Source: Nostoc sp. PA-18-2419
Lineage (GTDB): Bacteria; Cyanobacteriota; Cyanobacteriia; Cyanobacteriales; Nostocaceae
Assembly (NCBI RefSeq): GCF_005869855.1
Contig: NZ_SZNH01000002.1
Span: 182,730 to 228,647, forward strand
Direction of reading: 5' to 3'
DNA: 45,918 nt
Positions 8,366 to 17,510 of the stretch are shown one piece after another (position 1 is the stretch's first letter; the number at the start of each line of letters is the position of its first letter). Both the position numbers and the translations under genes were made by a program. The notes below the pieces were generated by a model. The model was not told the origin of the DNA and made no database searches. It saw nothing but the letters and a program-made list of their open reading frames with translations.

Positions 8366-9763
8366 TCACTCGGAATTGTTGGTTTTTCTTAAGCGCACCA
8401 TAAAAAAACCATCCATGTCCTGTCGGTGAGGCCAGACTTTGAACCAGCCTTTAGATGAAGTACATGCAGAATCAGGGAACTCAAGGCTGTTGGCAGACTC
8501 AATTTGCCAATTAGGTGACTTAGCTAAAAATTCTAAAATTACTTCTTCGTTTTCTGCTGGATGCAGCGTACAGGTAGCATAAACTAGTATACCACCAGGC
8601 TTGACAAAATTAGATGTATGTGCTAGAAGTTCTTTTTGGAGCATCGAGAGTTCCCGGACAGATTCTGGTGTTTGTCGCCAACGAGCATCAGCGTGACGAT
8701 GCATAGTTCCCAAACCAGAACATGGGGCATCGAGTAATACGCGGTCTGCGGTGTTGTAAAATTGGGTAAAATGGCGGCTGTCACCAGTGCAAATTTGAAT
8801 AGATTGTAAATATAGCCGTTGAGAATTTTCTTGGAGTTTGCGAAGACGAGAAGAAGTGCGATCGCAAGCCCAAATTTTTCCTTTATCTTGCATTAACTCA
8901 GCAATGTGAGTTGTTTTACCTCCTGGTGCAGCACAAGCATCAATCACTACCTCACCTGGTTTGGGGTCAAGCAAATGACTTACCAATTGGGCACTGCTAT
9001 CTTGTACAGTCCACCAACCTTCTCGGAAACCAGGAAGTTTTTGAATTGACCCAGCATTACCGATTAATCGTAGCGCTTGCGGCAAATGACGAACGCGCCT
9101 CACCAAAACACCAGCAGATTGCAACGCTGACTCAACTTCCTCCATAGAAGTGCGAAGTGGGTTGATACGCAAGTCAATAGTTGGGGATTGGTTCATCCAT
9201 TCACACAGTTGTTCTGTCTCAGCAAAACCCAGTTGTTCTAACCAAACTTGAATAATCCAATCAGGAAAACTGTGTAAAATACCCAAGCGTTCCACTGGGT
9301 TTTCTGGAAGTTGTAGCGGGTCAGTGTGGAGAGATAAGAAAGTATTTTCTCCCCCTGCCTCCCTGCCTCCCTGCCCCCCTGCCTTCCTAAGATACTGGCG
9401 CAATAGACCATTAACAAAACCTGTGAGTCCAGAAAAACCGTTTTCTTTAGCTAGTTGGACGGTGGTGTTAACAGCAGCTGAAGCCGGAATACGCTCTTGA
9501 TAGCGCAGTTGGTATAAGCCTAGATGTAGGATAGTGCGGAGGTCTTTTGGTTGTTGATGAGATTTCTTTTGGGCAAGTTGGTCAATGAGAGTGTCTAGGG
9601 TGCGCTGCCTTCTGACACTACCATAAATTAATTCTGTCACTAGGCGGCGATCGCTATCAAGCAAATTAACTTTTTGCAGCACTCTATCTAGAGCAACATC
9701 AACATAAGCCCCTTTGTGAACATCTCGTAGGGCGATAAAAGCTAGTTGACGAGCGTTTGTCAT
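8366..9763 (-). CDS. rsmB: 16S rRNA (cytosine-967 C5)-methyltransferase
   Basis: The enzyme methylates cytosine 967 of 16S rRNA with S-adenosylmethionine. The N-terminal 130 residues are the NusB-like RNA-binding domain (RQLAFIALRDVHKGAYVDVA). The methyltransferase part has the SAM motif DACAAPGGKTTH, the DAPCSGLGTMHRH motif with the Pro-Cys pair, and YATCTLHPAENEE with the catalytic Cys. At 465 residues it is slightly long because a run of octanucleotide repeats inserts a Gly-rich stretch (KAGGQGGREAGG) between the NusB-like and catalytic parts. It is upstream of the TerB-like gene. Confidence 0.94.
   Translation of the reverse strand: MTNARQLAFIALRDVHKGAYVDVALDRVLQKVNLLDSDRRLVTELIYGSVRRQRTLDTLIDQLAQKKSHQQPKDLRTILHLGLYQLRYQERIPASAAVNTTVQLAKENGFSGLTGFVNGLLRQYLRKAGGQGGREAGGENTFLSLHTDPLQLPENPVERLGILHSFPDWIIQVWLEQLGFAETEQLCEWMNQSPTIDLRINPLRTSMEEVESALQSAGVLVRRVRHLPQALRLIGNAGSIQKLPGFREGWWTVQDSSAQLVSHLLDPKPGEVVIDACAAPGGKTTHIAELMQDKGKIWACDRTSSRLRKLQENSQRLYLQSIQICTGDSRHFTQFYNTADRVLLDAPCSGLGTMHRHADARWRQTPESVRELSMLQKELLAHTSNFVKPGGILVYATCTLHPAENEEVILEFLAKSPNWQIESANSLEFPDSACTSSKGWFKVWPHRQDMDGFFMVRLRKTNNSE
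9351..9387. repeat. 8-bp tandem repeat inside the rsmB coding region
   Basis: Four units related to CTCCCTGC recur every 8 bases (TGC at 9356, 9364, 9372 and 9380). The repeat lies within rsmB and keeps its frame, adding a Gly/Arg-rich linker. Such repeats are usual between genes in these cyanobacteria but rare inside a housekeeping gene. Confidence 0.75.
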
Positions 9764-9893
9764 GTAAACATAAATCAGGAGTTATGAAGCTTTTGTATTC
9801 TAACTCCTGACTTTACAAATTATTATATTTAGAAATTGGGATTTTAGATTCTAGAAAAAATCTCAATTCTAAAATTGAACAACTCCTAACTTC

Positions 9894-11399
9894 TTATCGA
9901 GGCATATACGGGTCTACACTAGCAATCTCCAATTCACATGCTCTCGAAACCACTTCTGATGGTAATTTTCCAAAAGTAATTAATGGTAAACAAGAGGGGT
10001 TAGCTTTCAGTTCTTTTGCTAATAAGAATCCGGTAATTGTCCAAGTTTGATATTTCCTAGCTTGTTTGCCAATTAGTCGCCCTTTCTTACCGTCGTAATA
10101 CTCGGGCCATTCATCTTTACACAGCCGTGCTTCAGCAATTTCAATGGCTCTTTGTGCCAGACTTGTTTTATTGGTTTTTATTGCTGCTGCTGCTAACATC
10201 CACATTAAGACTGGCCAACTACCCGCGTTATGATACGACCAAGGTATATTTTTCGGATCGCATCCAGTGACAATTCTGTACTCTTCATTTTCTAAAGCTG
10301 GAAAACAGATTTTCATTGGCATATCTCCCACTAAGTCGTCCCATCGTTTCTCAATGAGAGTCATAATCGCTTGTGACTGTTCTTCAGTAGCTAAATCTGA
10401 AATGATTGCCATCAAGTTTCCCAATGCAAAGAAGCGAGTATCTAGCTGCGACGGACCAACATTACCTGCAAGATAACCGCCTTTTTTCGGCAGCCATTTG
10501 TCTAATTCATAATAAGGAATTGAGTCTACATATATATTGAATAAATTGACAGCAGCTTTGCCATATTCTTCACTTTTGAAACGATAAACTGCATTCAAGC
10601 GATTAAGATCTATCCAATAATGTTGACGAATGTGAGCACATAAAAGAGGTAGGCGGTTATCAATAGCAACGACAATATCTTGATTACCTTGACAAATTAG
10701 TAGTTCACGTGATGCACGCAATGCTGTGTAAAAGAGAACTTGCAGTTCTAAAGGATGCCCATAGATACCCATACGACGGTCAATCATACAAGCGCCATCT
10801 GGAACCAATAGCGTAGGGTACATATCAAAACGATTCGCCAAGCAAATTTCCATGATTAACCTGATACCATTTTGGAATTCAGGTTGATAGACAAGAGAAA
10901 AATCTTCTGTGGTGACTACATAAGCACGTAACAAAATAATCCACCATAGACAAGAATCAACTGGTGTGACTCTGGCGATCGCATGTTCACCAAAGTCTGC
11001 TTCTAAATATTCTTGTCCATTTTCAGATAGCACTTTAAAGCTAGCTGGAATTAATCCTCGACCAGGCTTATAGGCTTCTAACGCTTTTTCCTTAGGCTGT
11101 AACTTTAAGGTTTCTTCTAAGAAATTGCGAACAATATCTGCTCTACCTTGGAGCAAAAAAATTAAAGCTGAAGAAACAAAATCTCGAATAAAGCACTGGT
11201 CATAATTAAGAGCCTCTACAGATGCATCATAAGCGGCTACTGTACCAATTGGTCGTCCTTGATAATAAATAATTGACTTTTCTAATGCTTGATAAGCTTC
11301 TGTTACTTCTTTGGAATTCTCAGTAATTTTTAATTCATTTAAGTGCATTGCCGGGATAACTCCATTTCTGTTGTTAATTTGTGGTAGATGCCTCTTCAT
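9894..11399 (-). CDS. Alkaline/neutral invertase (GH100)
   Basis: The cytosolic enzyme hydrolyses sucrose to glucose and fructose and belongs to the cyanobacterial and plant-organelle GH100 family. Diagnostic blocks are [16 protein letters not shown] (about 64-79), [34 protein letters not shown] and [20 protein letters not shown]. The expected catalytic acid is Asp207 and the partner is Glu433. Their 226-residue spacing equals the Asp188/Glu414 pair that I recall for the Nostoc 7120 enzyme InvA. The first ATG gives 501 residues; Met18 ([15 protein letters not shown] ending at 11348) gives a length nearer the family norm and is a likely alternative. Which paralogue this is, InvA or InvB, is not decided. 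Confidence 0.92.
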   Translation of the reverse strand: MKRHLPQINNRNGVIPAMHLNELKITENSKEVTEAYQALEKSIIYYQGRPIGTVAAYDASVEALNYDQCFIRDFVSSALIFLLQGRADIVRNFLEETLKLQPKEKALEAYKPGRGLIPASFKVLSENGQEYLEADFGEHAIARVTPVDSCLWWIILLRAYVVTTEDFSLVYQPEFQNGIRLIMEICLANRFDMYPTLLVPDGACMIDRRMGIYGHPLELQVLFYTALRASRELLICQGNQDIVVAIDNRLPLLCAHIRQHYWIDLNRLNAVYRFKSEEYGKAAVNLFNIYVDSIPYYELDKWLPKKGGYLAGNVGPSQLDTRFFALGNLMAIISDLATEEQSQAIMTLIEKRWDDLVGDMPMKICFPALENEEYRIVTGCDPKNIPWSYHNAGSWPVLMWMLAAAAIKTNKTSLAQRAIEIAEARLCKDEWPEYYDGKKGRLIGKQARKYQTWTITGFLLAKELKANPSCLPLITFGKLPSEVVSRACELEIASVDPYMPR

Positions 11400-12023
11400 T
11401 AATTTATTTTGCTATTTTTAACGTAACAAAAAAAAATTAAATAGCAAATTTAATTTTGTCAAATCATTAAATAGCGACGAACAAAGCTGCTGATAATTAT
11501 GCAACTTTATTGATAGTTAATTAGCTTCTCATCAATTATTCTTTCAGTGAATTTTGATTCTTCTTCACCGGAAGTAGTAATTTGATTTTCAAACAGTCAC
11601 ATCAGATATATTTTTAGATTATTTACCTTTGTGTATTTATATCTGGAATCTTTGCTTTACCAGACAAAAACATATCTTCAGTGCTGTTTCAGGTTTGGGC
11701 AAAATTTAAACTAGTTACAGTATCTTTACTTAATCGGGATCAGATTTTGACACTAAAAGGCTCAGATTATTCCCCTATAACATAATAATTTATAACGTTT
11801 TGTCATAATATGCAAGATAAATGGTCAAAAAAATTTATATGTGAATATTTCTGAATCGCTATATATATTAACTATTGATAGATAATATAAGGTGCTTAGG
11901 AAAGTAAAGCCAAAAAAAGTAAAGTAAATAGAATTAAAATTTAAGTCTCATGCACGAGGCGGGAGAGATGCATAGATACCCAGTGGCTTCTGATTAGACT
12001 ATCTGCTTAATTTTATTAGTAGC
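11400..12023. other. Long AT-rich spacer upstream of the invertase gene
   Basis: No gene is supported in these 624 bases. The region should hold the invertase promoter on the minus strand. The only GC-richer patch is around 11945-11995. It carries a 15-codon frame (MHEAGEMHRYPVASD) that I do not consider a gene. Confidence 0.4.
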
Positions 12024-12190
12024 TTATTTATCAAACTTTATAAAATTGTCAGCATTTAATTGCTTTTGAAATTCTTTATAAGCTTGATTAATTCTTGCAT
12101 TGAAGATTTTGCAGTCGCACAAGTGTTCACATCAGGATGATACAATCTTGCTAATCGGCGATAAGCAAGTTTGACTAAGAAACAAAACCT
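12024..12190 (-). pseudogene. J-domain (DnaJ-like) remnant with a frameshift
   Basis: One frame reads VKLAYRRLARLYHPDVN, the helix II, HPD motif (12131-12139) and helix III start of a J domain. About 20 bases further on, a different frame reads INQAYKEFQKQLNADNFIKF and ends at a TAA (12024-12026). Together they form most of a J domain broken by a frameshift near 12110-12125. There is no start codon or complete helix I upstream. It is a decayed gene fragment. Confidence 0.6.
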
Positions 12191-12369
12191 ATAACGCCAT
12201 CAGAAATATCCGTAAAGCAAAAAAAAGGCCAAAATCCTCAAATCCACCAACTTGTTTGTAAAAATTTAAATTATTATGACAAATTTTTAGGTTGTTAAAC
12301 TAATCACTTCACAGAATAGACATATCCTCTTCCTTGTCTGCATTCTGTGTGTTTTTGGTTCGTTTTTTA

Positions 12370-12509
12370 TAATACACCAGAGCTAATGCTTGAAGTATAG
12401 CAACTGCTTGTTCTCATGTCTTTCCGTAAGCCAGTACACCAGGAAAACCAATTACTTCAGCTAGAAGGCGTCCATCTTCTTCTTGTTCAATCTCTATTGT
12501 GAAGTTCAT
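12370..12509 (-). pseudogene. HicB-like antitoxin, interrupted by an in-frame TGA
   Basis: From the ATG ending at 12509 the frame reads MNFTIEIEQEEDGRLLAEVI then GFPGVLAYGKT, which is the conserved N-terminus of HicB-like antitoxins. Codon 32 is TGA (12414-12416), where the family usually has Arg, so a CGA-to-TGA change is likely. The same frame then continues with EQAVAILQALALVYYKK, the expected helix. No HicA toxin lies beside it. It is probably an orphan, inactivated antitoxin. Confidence 0.65.
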
Positions 12510-12563
12510 AGCCAGTGAAGGTATTGTAATAAAAGTGATTCCTGAATAAAACAAAAAATTTAT

Positions 12564-13763
12564 ATGACCTCAGTTGATTCTAACAAGCATAAAAAAGCCA
12601 GAGCTTTAAAACCTACTAGCCGTCGCCCTGCTAAAGAACTCTGTAGCGAGTGTGGATTGTGCGACACATATTATATTCATTATGTCAAGGAAGCTTGTGC
12701 TTTTCTTAATCAACAAATAGGCGAACTTGAAGAACAAGCACATAGGCGATCGCGCAATCTGGATAATCTTGATGAACTATACTTTGGTGTTCATCAAGAC
12801 ATGATGGCAGCTCGAAAACAGCAACCAATTGCAGGCGCACAATGGACGGGTATCGTCAGCAGTATTGCCATTGAAATGCTCAATCGCGGCTTAGTTGAAG
12901 GCGTTGTCTGTGTACAAAATACCAAAGAAGACCGCTTTCAACCTATGCCAATCATCGCTCGTACTCCAGAAGAAATACTAGCTGCAAGAGTAAACAAACC
13001 AACACTTTCACCTAATCTTTCAGTATTGGAACAAATAGAAAAATCGGGGATGAAGCGGCTATTAGTAATTGGGGTTGGTTGTCAAATTCAAGCATTACGA
13101 GCTATAGAAAAACAACTTGGTTTAGAAAAATTGTATGTTTTGGGTACGCCTTGCGTAGATAATGTTAATCGCGCTGGGCTGCAAAAATTCTTAGAAACCA
13201 CTAGCCGATCGCCTGATACAGTTGTACATTACGAATTCATGCAAGACTTTCGGGTTCACTTCAAACACGAAGATGGCTCAACAGAAACCGTGCCTTTCTT
13301 TGGTTTGAAGACTAATAAACTCAAAGATGTCTTTGCCCCATCTTGTATGAGTTGCTTTGATTACGTTAACTCTCTAGCAGATTTAGTAGTCGGCTACATG
13401 GGCGCACCCTTCGGCTGGCAGTGGATTATAGTTAGAAATGATACTGGTAAGGAAATGCTGGATTTGGTAAAAGACCAGTTAGATACGCAGCTTGTGATGT
13501 CTAAAGGTAATCGTAAGGAAGCTGTGCAGCAAAGCATTCCCGCTTACGATAAAGGGGTGACTTTGCCGATGTGGGCCGCAAAGCTGATGGGTGTGGTGAT
13601 TGAGAAAATCGGCCCCAAGGGTTTGGAATATGCGCGATTTTCCATTGATTCGCATTTTACTCGCAATTATTTGTATGTGAAGCGTAATCATCCACAGAAG
13701 TTAGAGGAGCATGTTCCGGAGTATGCTAAGCGTATTGTTGGGCAGTATGAGTTACCGGAGTGA
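12564..13763 (+). CDS. bciB: F420 hydrogenase beta-subunit family protein, probable 8-vinyl reductase BciB
   Basis: The enzyme is expected to reduce the 8-vinyl group of divinyl (proto)chlorophyllide in chlorophyll synthesis, using ferredoxin, FAD and iron-sulfur clusters. Visible features are CSECGLCDTYY (Cys27, Cys30, Cys33), GVGCQIQALRAIEKQLGLEK, LGTPCVDNVNRAG and the pair CMSCFDYVNSLADLVVGYMG. This is the pattern of the Slr1923 group of cyanobacteria. The 399-residue length fits. The same family includes 7-hydroxymethyl chlorophyll a reductase, so substrate assignment rests on group resemblance. The ATG follows an AT-rich leader without a strong ribosome binding site. It is convergent with the next gene. 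Confidence 0.82.
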   Translation: MTSVDSNKHKKARALKPTSRRPAKELCSECGLCDTYYIHYVKEACAFLNQQIGELEEQAHRRSRNLDNLDELYFGVHQDMMAARKQQPIAGAQWTGIVSSIAIEMLNRGLVEGVVCVQNTKEDRFQPMPIIARTPEEILAARVNKPTLSPNLSVLEQIEKSGMKRLLVIGVGCQIQALRAIEKQLGLEKLYVLGTPCVDNVNRAGLQKFLETTSRSPDTVVHYEFMQDFRVHFKHEDGSTETVPFFGLKTNKLKDVFAPSCMSCFDYVNSLADLVVGYMGAPFGWQWIIVRNDTGKEMLDLVKDQLDTQLVMSKGNRKEAVQQSIPAYDKGVTLPMWAAKLMGVVIEKIGPKGLEYARFSIDSHFTRNYLYVKRNHPQKLEEHVPEYAKRIVGQYELPE

Positions 13764-13767
13764 TATC

Positions 13768-13801
13768 TCACGCAGAGGCGCAGCGGAAAGTCTCTGCGTG
13801 A
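13768..13801. terminator. Terminator-like hairpin between convergent genes
   Basis: TCACGCAGAG (13768-13777) is perfectly complementary to CTCTGCGTGA (13792-13801) around a 14-base loop. It begins 4 bases after the bciB stop and precedes the end of the opposing gene at 13836. An ATAT run follows, so it may work in both directions. The sequence resembles the CGCAGAGGCGCAG repeats often found between genes in Nostoc relatives. Confidence 0.6.
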
Positions 13802-13835
13802 TATTATTGTATTTTATGTTTTTTATATCACATTT

Positions 13836-15080
13836 TTAACTCATCCCCACCGCATTGATCGCCGCCTCCAATGCGATCGCCACATGAGTCCAATGAGTCC
13901 CCCCTTGGCAATAAACGATATACGGCTCACGCATTGGCCCATCTGCCGATAATTCCAAGGTACTCCCCTCAATAAATGTTCCCCCAGCCATCACTACCTG
14001 GCTCTCGTATCCCGGCATCTCATCGGGAATGGGGTCGAGATAGGAACCGATAGGAGAATGCTGTTGTATGGCTTTACAGAAGGCAATTAGCTTTTCGGCA
14101 GAACCGAGTTTAATTGCTTGAATCACATCCCCACGCGGTGCTAATGGTGCAGGATTCACTGGATAGCCAAGTTTATCAAATACATAACCAGTTAAGTACG
14201 TCCCTTTCATCGCCTCTCCCACCATCTGCGGCGCCAGAAATAGCCCTTGGAACAACAAGCGATTTTGGTCAAAGGTAGCACCCCCATAACTACCGATACC
14301 GGGGGCAGTCAGACGACAGGCGGCCGCTTCCACTAAGTCGGCGCGACCAGCGACATAACCACCAGCGCTGACAATGGTACCGCCAGGATTTTTAATCAAT
14401 GACCCTGCGATTAAATCAGCACCTACAGCTGTGGGTTCCCTGGTTTCGATAAATTCACCGTAGCAGTTATCGACAAAGCAAACGGTGTTAGGGTTTTGCT
14501 GTTTAACTAGATGGATAATTTTTTTAATATCGGTAATTGATAAACTAGGACGCCAAGAATAGCCACAAGAGCGTTGAATTAAGACTAAACGCGTATTATC
14601 AGCCACACTATTAGTTAAAGCTTGCCAATCTATAGTTCCTTGGGGTGTTAGCTCTAATTGGCGGTATTTTATGCCAAACTCTATAAGAGAACCTTGACTT
14701 TGACCGCGTAAACCAATGACTTCTTCGAGCGTATCGTAAGGAGAACCAACTACTGCTAACATTTCGTCTCCAGGACGGAGTACACCGAACAAAGCACAAG
14801 CGATCGCATGAGTTCCCGAAACAAACTGCACTCGCACGATTGCGGCTTCGGAACCCATAACTTCGGCAAAAACTTTATCTAAAGTTTCTCGTCCTAAATC
14901 ATCGTGACCATAACCGCTAACACCAGCAAAATGGTGTGCGCCTACACGGTAATTACGAAATGCATCTAGCACTCTTTTAAGATTATGCTTGACCTGAGTG
15001 TCAATACCAGAAAAAATTTCTAACAGTGCGTGTTCTGCTTGCCGCAGCTGTTCCAAGCTGTTCATTAGTTCCTCGTTCAC
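13836..15080 (-). CDS. PLP-dependent enzyme, aluminium-resistance / methionine gamma-lyase family
   Basis: The 414-residue protein has the fold-type I PLP enzyme features of the family annotated as methionine gamma-lyase or aluminium resistance protein. These are the N-terminal HHFAGVSGYGHDDLGRETLD, the cofactor loop VQFVSGTHAIACALF, Asp204 in FVDNCYGEF (binds the pyridine nitrogen) and Lys230 in LIAGSLIKNPGG (Schiff base). Its true substrate is unknown, and the name reflects one early clone rather than a proven role. Starts at Met1 or Met6 are both possible. It is divergent from desC across only 70 bases. Confidence 0.82.
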   Translation of the reverse strand: MNEELMNSLEQLRQAEHALLEIFSGIDTQVKHNLKRVLDAFRNYRVGAHHFAGVSGYGHDDLGRETLDKVFAEVMGSEAAIVRVQFVSGTHAIACALFGVLRPGDEMLAVVGSPYDTLEEVIGLRGQSQGSLIEFGIKYRQLELTPQGTIDWQALTNSVADNTRLVLIQRSCGYSWRPSLSITDIKKIIHLVKQQNPNTVCFVDNCYGEFIETREPTAVGADLIAGSLIKNPGGTIVSAGGYVAGRADLVEAAACRLTAPGIGSYGGATFDQNRLLFQGLFLAPQMVGEAMKGTYLTGYVFDKLGYPVNPAPLAPRGDVIQAIKLGSAEKLIAFCKAIQQHSPIGSYLDPIPDEMPGYESQVVMAGGTFIEGSTLELSADGPMREPYIVYCQGGTHWTHVAIALEAAINAVGMS

Positions 15081-15150
15081 AAAAAATTATAAATATGCGG
15101 ATTTTCAGATCGCGCAGATTCGGCCGAACAATTCCAATTCAGGTTACTGC

Positions 15151-15972
15151 ATGACAATTGCTACCTTAACTAAACCTCAAATCAACTGGGTTAATACCCT
15201 GTTTTTCATTGGTCTGCACATCGGTGCTTTATTTGCCTTTGTTCCTAGTAACTTTAGCTGGAAAGCAGTTGGTGTAGCTTTCTTTCTGTACTGGGTAACT
15301 GGTGGTTTAGGAATTACCTTAGGATTTCACCGCCTTGTCACTCACCGCAGTTTTCAGACTCCCAAATGGTTGGAGTATGTTTTGGTCTTTTTCGGGACAC
15401 TCGCCTGTCAAGGAGGGCCAATCGAATGGATAGGGACACATCGTATCCATCATTTGCACTCAGATACTGAACCCGATCCCCATGATTCCAATAAGGGCTT
15501 CTGGTGGAGCCATATCGGTTGGCTGATTTATCAATCACCTGCTCAAGCTGAAATTCCTCGCTTTACCAAAGACATTGCAGGAGATCCAGTTTATCAGTTT
15601 TTACAAAAATATTTTATTTTTATCCAGATTGCTCTGGGTTTAGTACTGCTAGTTCTGGGTGGCTGGTCATTTGTTGTTTGGGGAATTTTTGCTCGCATTG
15701 TCTGGGTTTACCACTGCACTTGGTTAGTAAACAGCGCTACTCATAAATTTGGCTATCAAAGCCATGATTCTGGCGATCACTCAACTAACTGCTGGTGGGT
15801 AGCTGTACTAGTTTTCGGTGAAGGTTGGCATAATAATCACCATGCCTTTCAATATTCTGCTCGTCACGGGCTGGAATGGTGGGAAATTGATTTAACTTGG
15901 ATGACAATCCAATTACTGCAAGCACTTGGTCTGGCTACTAATGTGAAGTTAGCTCCAACGAAAATTAGTTAG
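15151..15972 (+). CDS. desC: Acyl-lipid delta-9 fatty acid desaturase
   Basis: This membrane di-iron enzyme introduces the first double bond in stearoyl lipids, using ferredoxin. All three histidine boxes are present: HRLVTH (60-65), HRIHH (97-101) and HNNHH (227-231). The hydrophobic segments lie at about 15-60 and 153-190. The ATG at 15151 (MTIATLTKPQINW) gives 273 residues, the family length. The frame extends further upstream to 14998, but that part overlaps the opposing PLP gene and reads as non-coding. It heads the desC-desA-desB series, the order of the Anabaena cluster as I recall it. Confidence 0.93.
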   Translation: MTIATLTKPQINWVNTLFFIGLHIGALFAFVPSNFSWKAVGVAFFLYWVTGGLGITLGFHRLVTHRSFQTPKWLEYVLVFFGTLACQGGPIEWIGTHRIHHLHSDTEPDPHDSNKGFWWSHIGWLIYQSPAQAEIPRFTKDIAGDPVYQFLQKYFIFIQIALGLVLLVLGGWSFVVWGIFARIVWVYHCTWLVNSATHKFGYQSHDSGDHSTNCWWVAVLVFGEGWHNNHHAFQYSARHGLEWWEIDLTWMTIQLLQALGLATNVKLAPTKIS

Positions 15973-16007
15973 AAGCCTCGCAGGAGACTTTAAAAGCTCC
16001 GGTTAAG

Positions 16008-16065
16008 AGTTAGGATATCTAATTTTTTTAACTGATAACTTATCATTTCTAACTCCTAACTTTTT
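16008..16065 (+). terminator. Probable terminator after desC
   Basis: AGTTAGGA (16008-16015) pairs with TCCTAACT (16054-16061), which runs directly into a run of five Ts (16061-16065). The loop is long (38 bases) and contains further weak pairing. It implies that desC and desA are at least partly separate transcripts. Confidence 0.5.
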
Positions 16066-16192
16066 AAAAAGCTATTTACGGGTGCGCTTGTATAGGTTAG
16101 GTTGCTATAATCCGAGACGCTAATATTAAGCAACTTTGCGGCAAGTTATTTTTGATGACTTGGTGGAGGAGTTTGTTGTATTTCAGGTGTTC

Positions 16193-17245
16193 ATGACTAC
16201 ATCAATAATTAAGAGCCAGAAACTAAGTGACGAGCCTGCGAATTCTGATTTCAGGCTCAAAGATATTATCAAAACCCTGCCACGGGAATGTTTTGTGCAA
16301 AGCCGTCGCAAGGCTTGGACACAAGTAATACTCAGTGTATTGGCAGTTGCTTTGGGGTACTACAGTCTGAGTGTCACTCCTTGGTTTCTTTTACCTCTAG
16401 CTTGGATTTTTACCGGTACTGCTTTAACAGGTTTTTTTGTAATTGGCCATGATTGTGGTCATAGGTCATTTGCCAAACGTCGTTGGGTGAATGATTTGGT
16501 GGGGCACTTTTTTATGATGCCGTTGATTTATCCTTTTCATAGTTGGCGGATTAAGCATAATTATCACCATACTCATACCAACAAAATCGATGAGGACAAT
16601 GCTTGGCATCCAATCAGCCCAGAAGTGTTTGAAAGTTGGGACAAAACCCGACAGTCTGCTTTTGAATTGTTCATTCGTAAACGCTTCTGGTGGGTAGGTT
16701 CCATTGGACATTGGGCAGTTGTACATTTTGATTGGCGGAATTTCAAAACGAAAGACCAATCAAGTGTCAAGCTTTCTGTAGCTGTGGTAGTATTATTTGC
16801 TGCGATCGCTTTCCCGCTCCTGATCGCCACTACAGGTATCTGGGGATTTGTCAAGTTTTGGCTAGTGCCTTGGCTGGTGTACCACTTCTGGATGAGTACT
16901 TTTACCATCGTTCACCATACTGCTTCAGATGTTCCTTTTGTCGCAGCAAACAAGTGGAATGAGGCTCTAGCTCAGTTATTTGGTACTGTTCACTGCGATT
17001 ATCCCCGTTGGGTAGAAATCCTCTGCCACGATATCAACGTTCATGTCCCTCATCATATTTCTACCGCTATTCCTTCTTATAATTTGCGGCTGGCTTACAG
17101 CAGCATCAAAGAAAATTGGCGGCCTTATCTACATGATGAATCTCAGTTTTCTTGGTCTTTAATGAAACAAATTACAGACCAATGTCAACTGTACAAAACT
17201 GATGTCGGTTATCAGACTTTTAACGAATATTACGCAGAACGATAA
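16193..17245 (+). CDS. desA: Acyl-lipid delta-12 fatty acid desaturase
   Basis: The enzyme converts oleoyl to linoleoyl groups in membrane lipids. The histidine boxes are HDCGH (86-90), HNYHH (122-126) and HVPHH (284-288), with hydrophobic segments near 45-85 and 195-240. The ATG at 16193 ([15 protein letters not shown]) gives 350 residues, the normal length. The frame is open further back to a TTG at 16136, but nothing supports that start. It is closer to the plant omega-6 desaturases than to DesC and shares about the first 110 core residues in style with DesB downstream. Confidence 0.94.
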   Translation: MTTSIIKSQKLSDEPANSDFRLKDIIKTLPRECFVQSRRKAWTQVILSVLAVALGYYSLSVTPWFLLPLAWIFTGTALTGFFVIGHDCGHRSFAKRRWVNDLVGHFFMMPLIYPFHSWRIKHNYHHTHTNKIDEDNAWHPISPEVFESWDKTRQSAFELFIRKRFWWVGSIGHWAVVHFDWRNFKTKDQSSVKLSVAVVVLFAAIAFPLLIATTGIWGFVKFWLVPWLVYHFWMSTFTIVHHTASDVPFVAANKWNEALAQLFGTVHCDYPRWVEILCHDINVHVPHHISTAIPSYNLRLAYSSIKENWRPYLHDESQFSWSLMKQITDQCQLYKTDVGYQTFNEYYAER

Positions 17246-17266
17246 ACAACGTTTCTAACTTGACTG

Positions 17267-17295
17267 ACGCTCTTGAAGCCAACGAGAGCGTTTAT
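17267..17295 (+). terminator. Hairpin after desA
   Basis: ACGCTCT (17267-17273) pairs with AGAGCGT (17285-17291), followed by TTATCTTT. It lies 22 bases past the desA stop. It is a modest rho-independent terminator that would separate desA from desB. Confidence 0.55.
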
Positions 17296-17510
17296 CTTTG
17301 TGAAAGTTTAAATAAAATCTGGCAATTTTTGACTCACCAAAATTGTTAGGTAAATTGCCAGAAATTATTCTCTTAGATGTTAAGAGAAGTAGTATCCTGG
17401 GCATACTAGTGAAATCAAAAGAAGTATTGACTTGATGTTTCTTTTGCCTTACTTGTTAAGATGATCTTGTCTTAAATAAACTTCCGATTTCTATTCAACA
17501 AAAGAACCTA

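Noticed and set aside
11950..11997. 15-codon frame MHEAGEMHRYPVASD in the invertase spacer
   Set aside because: Too short, no ribosome binding site and no similarity known to me.
14998..15150. Upstream extension of the desC frame
   Set aside because: It overlaps the start of the opposing PLP gene, has no family similarity, and the ATG at 15151 gives the normal desaturase length.
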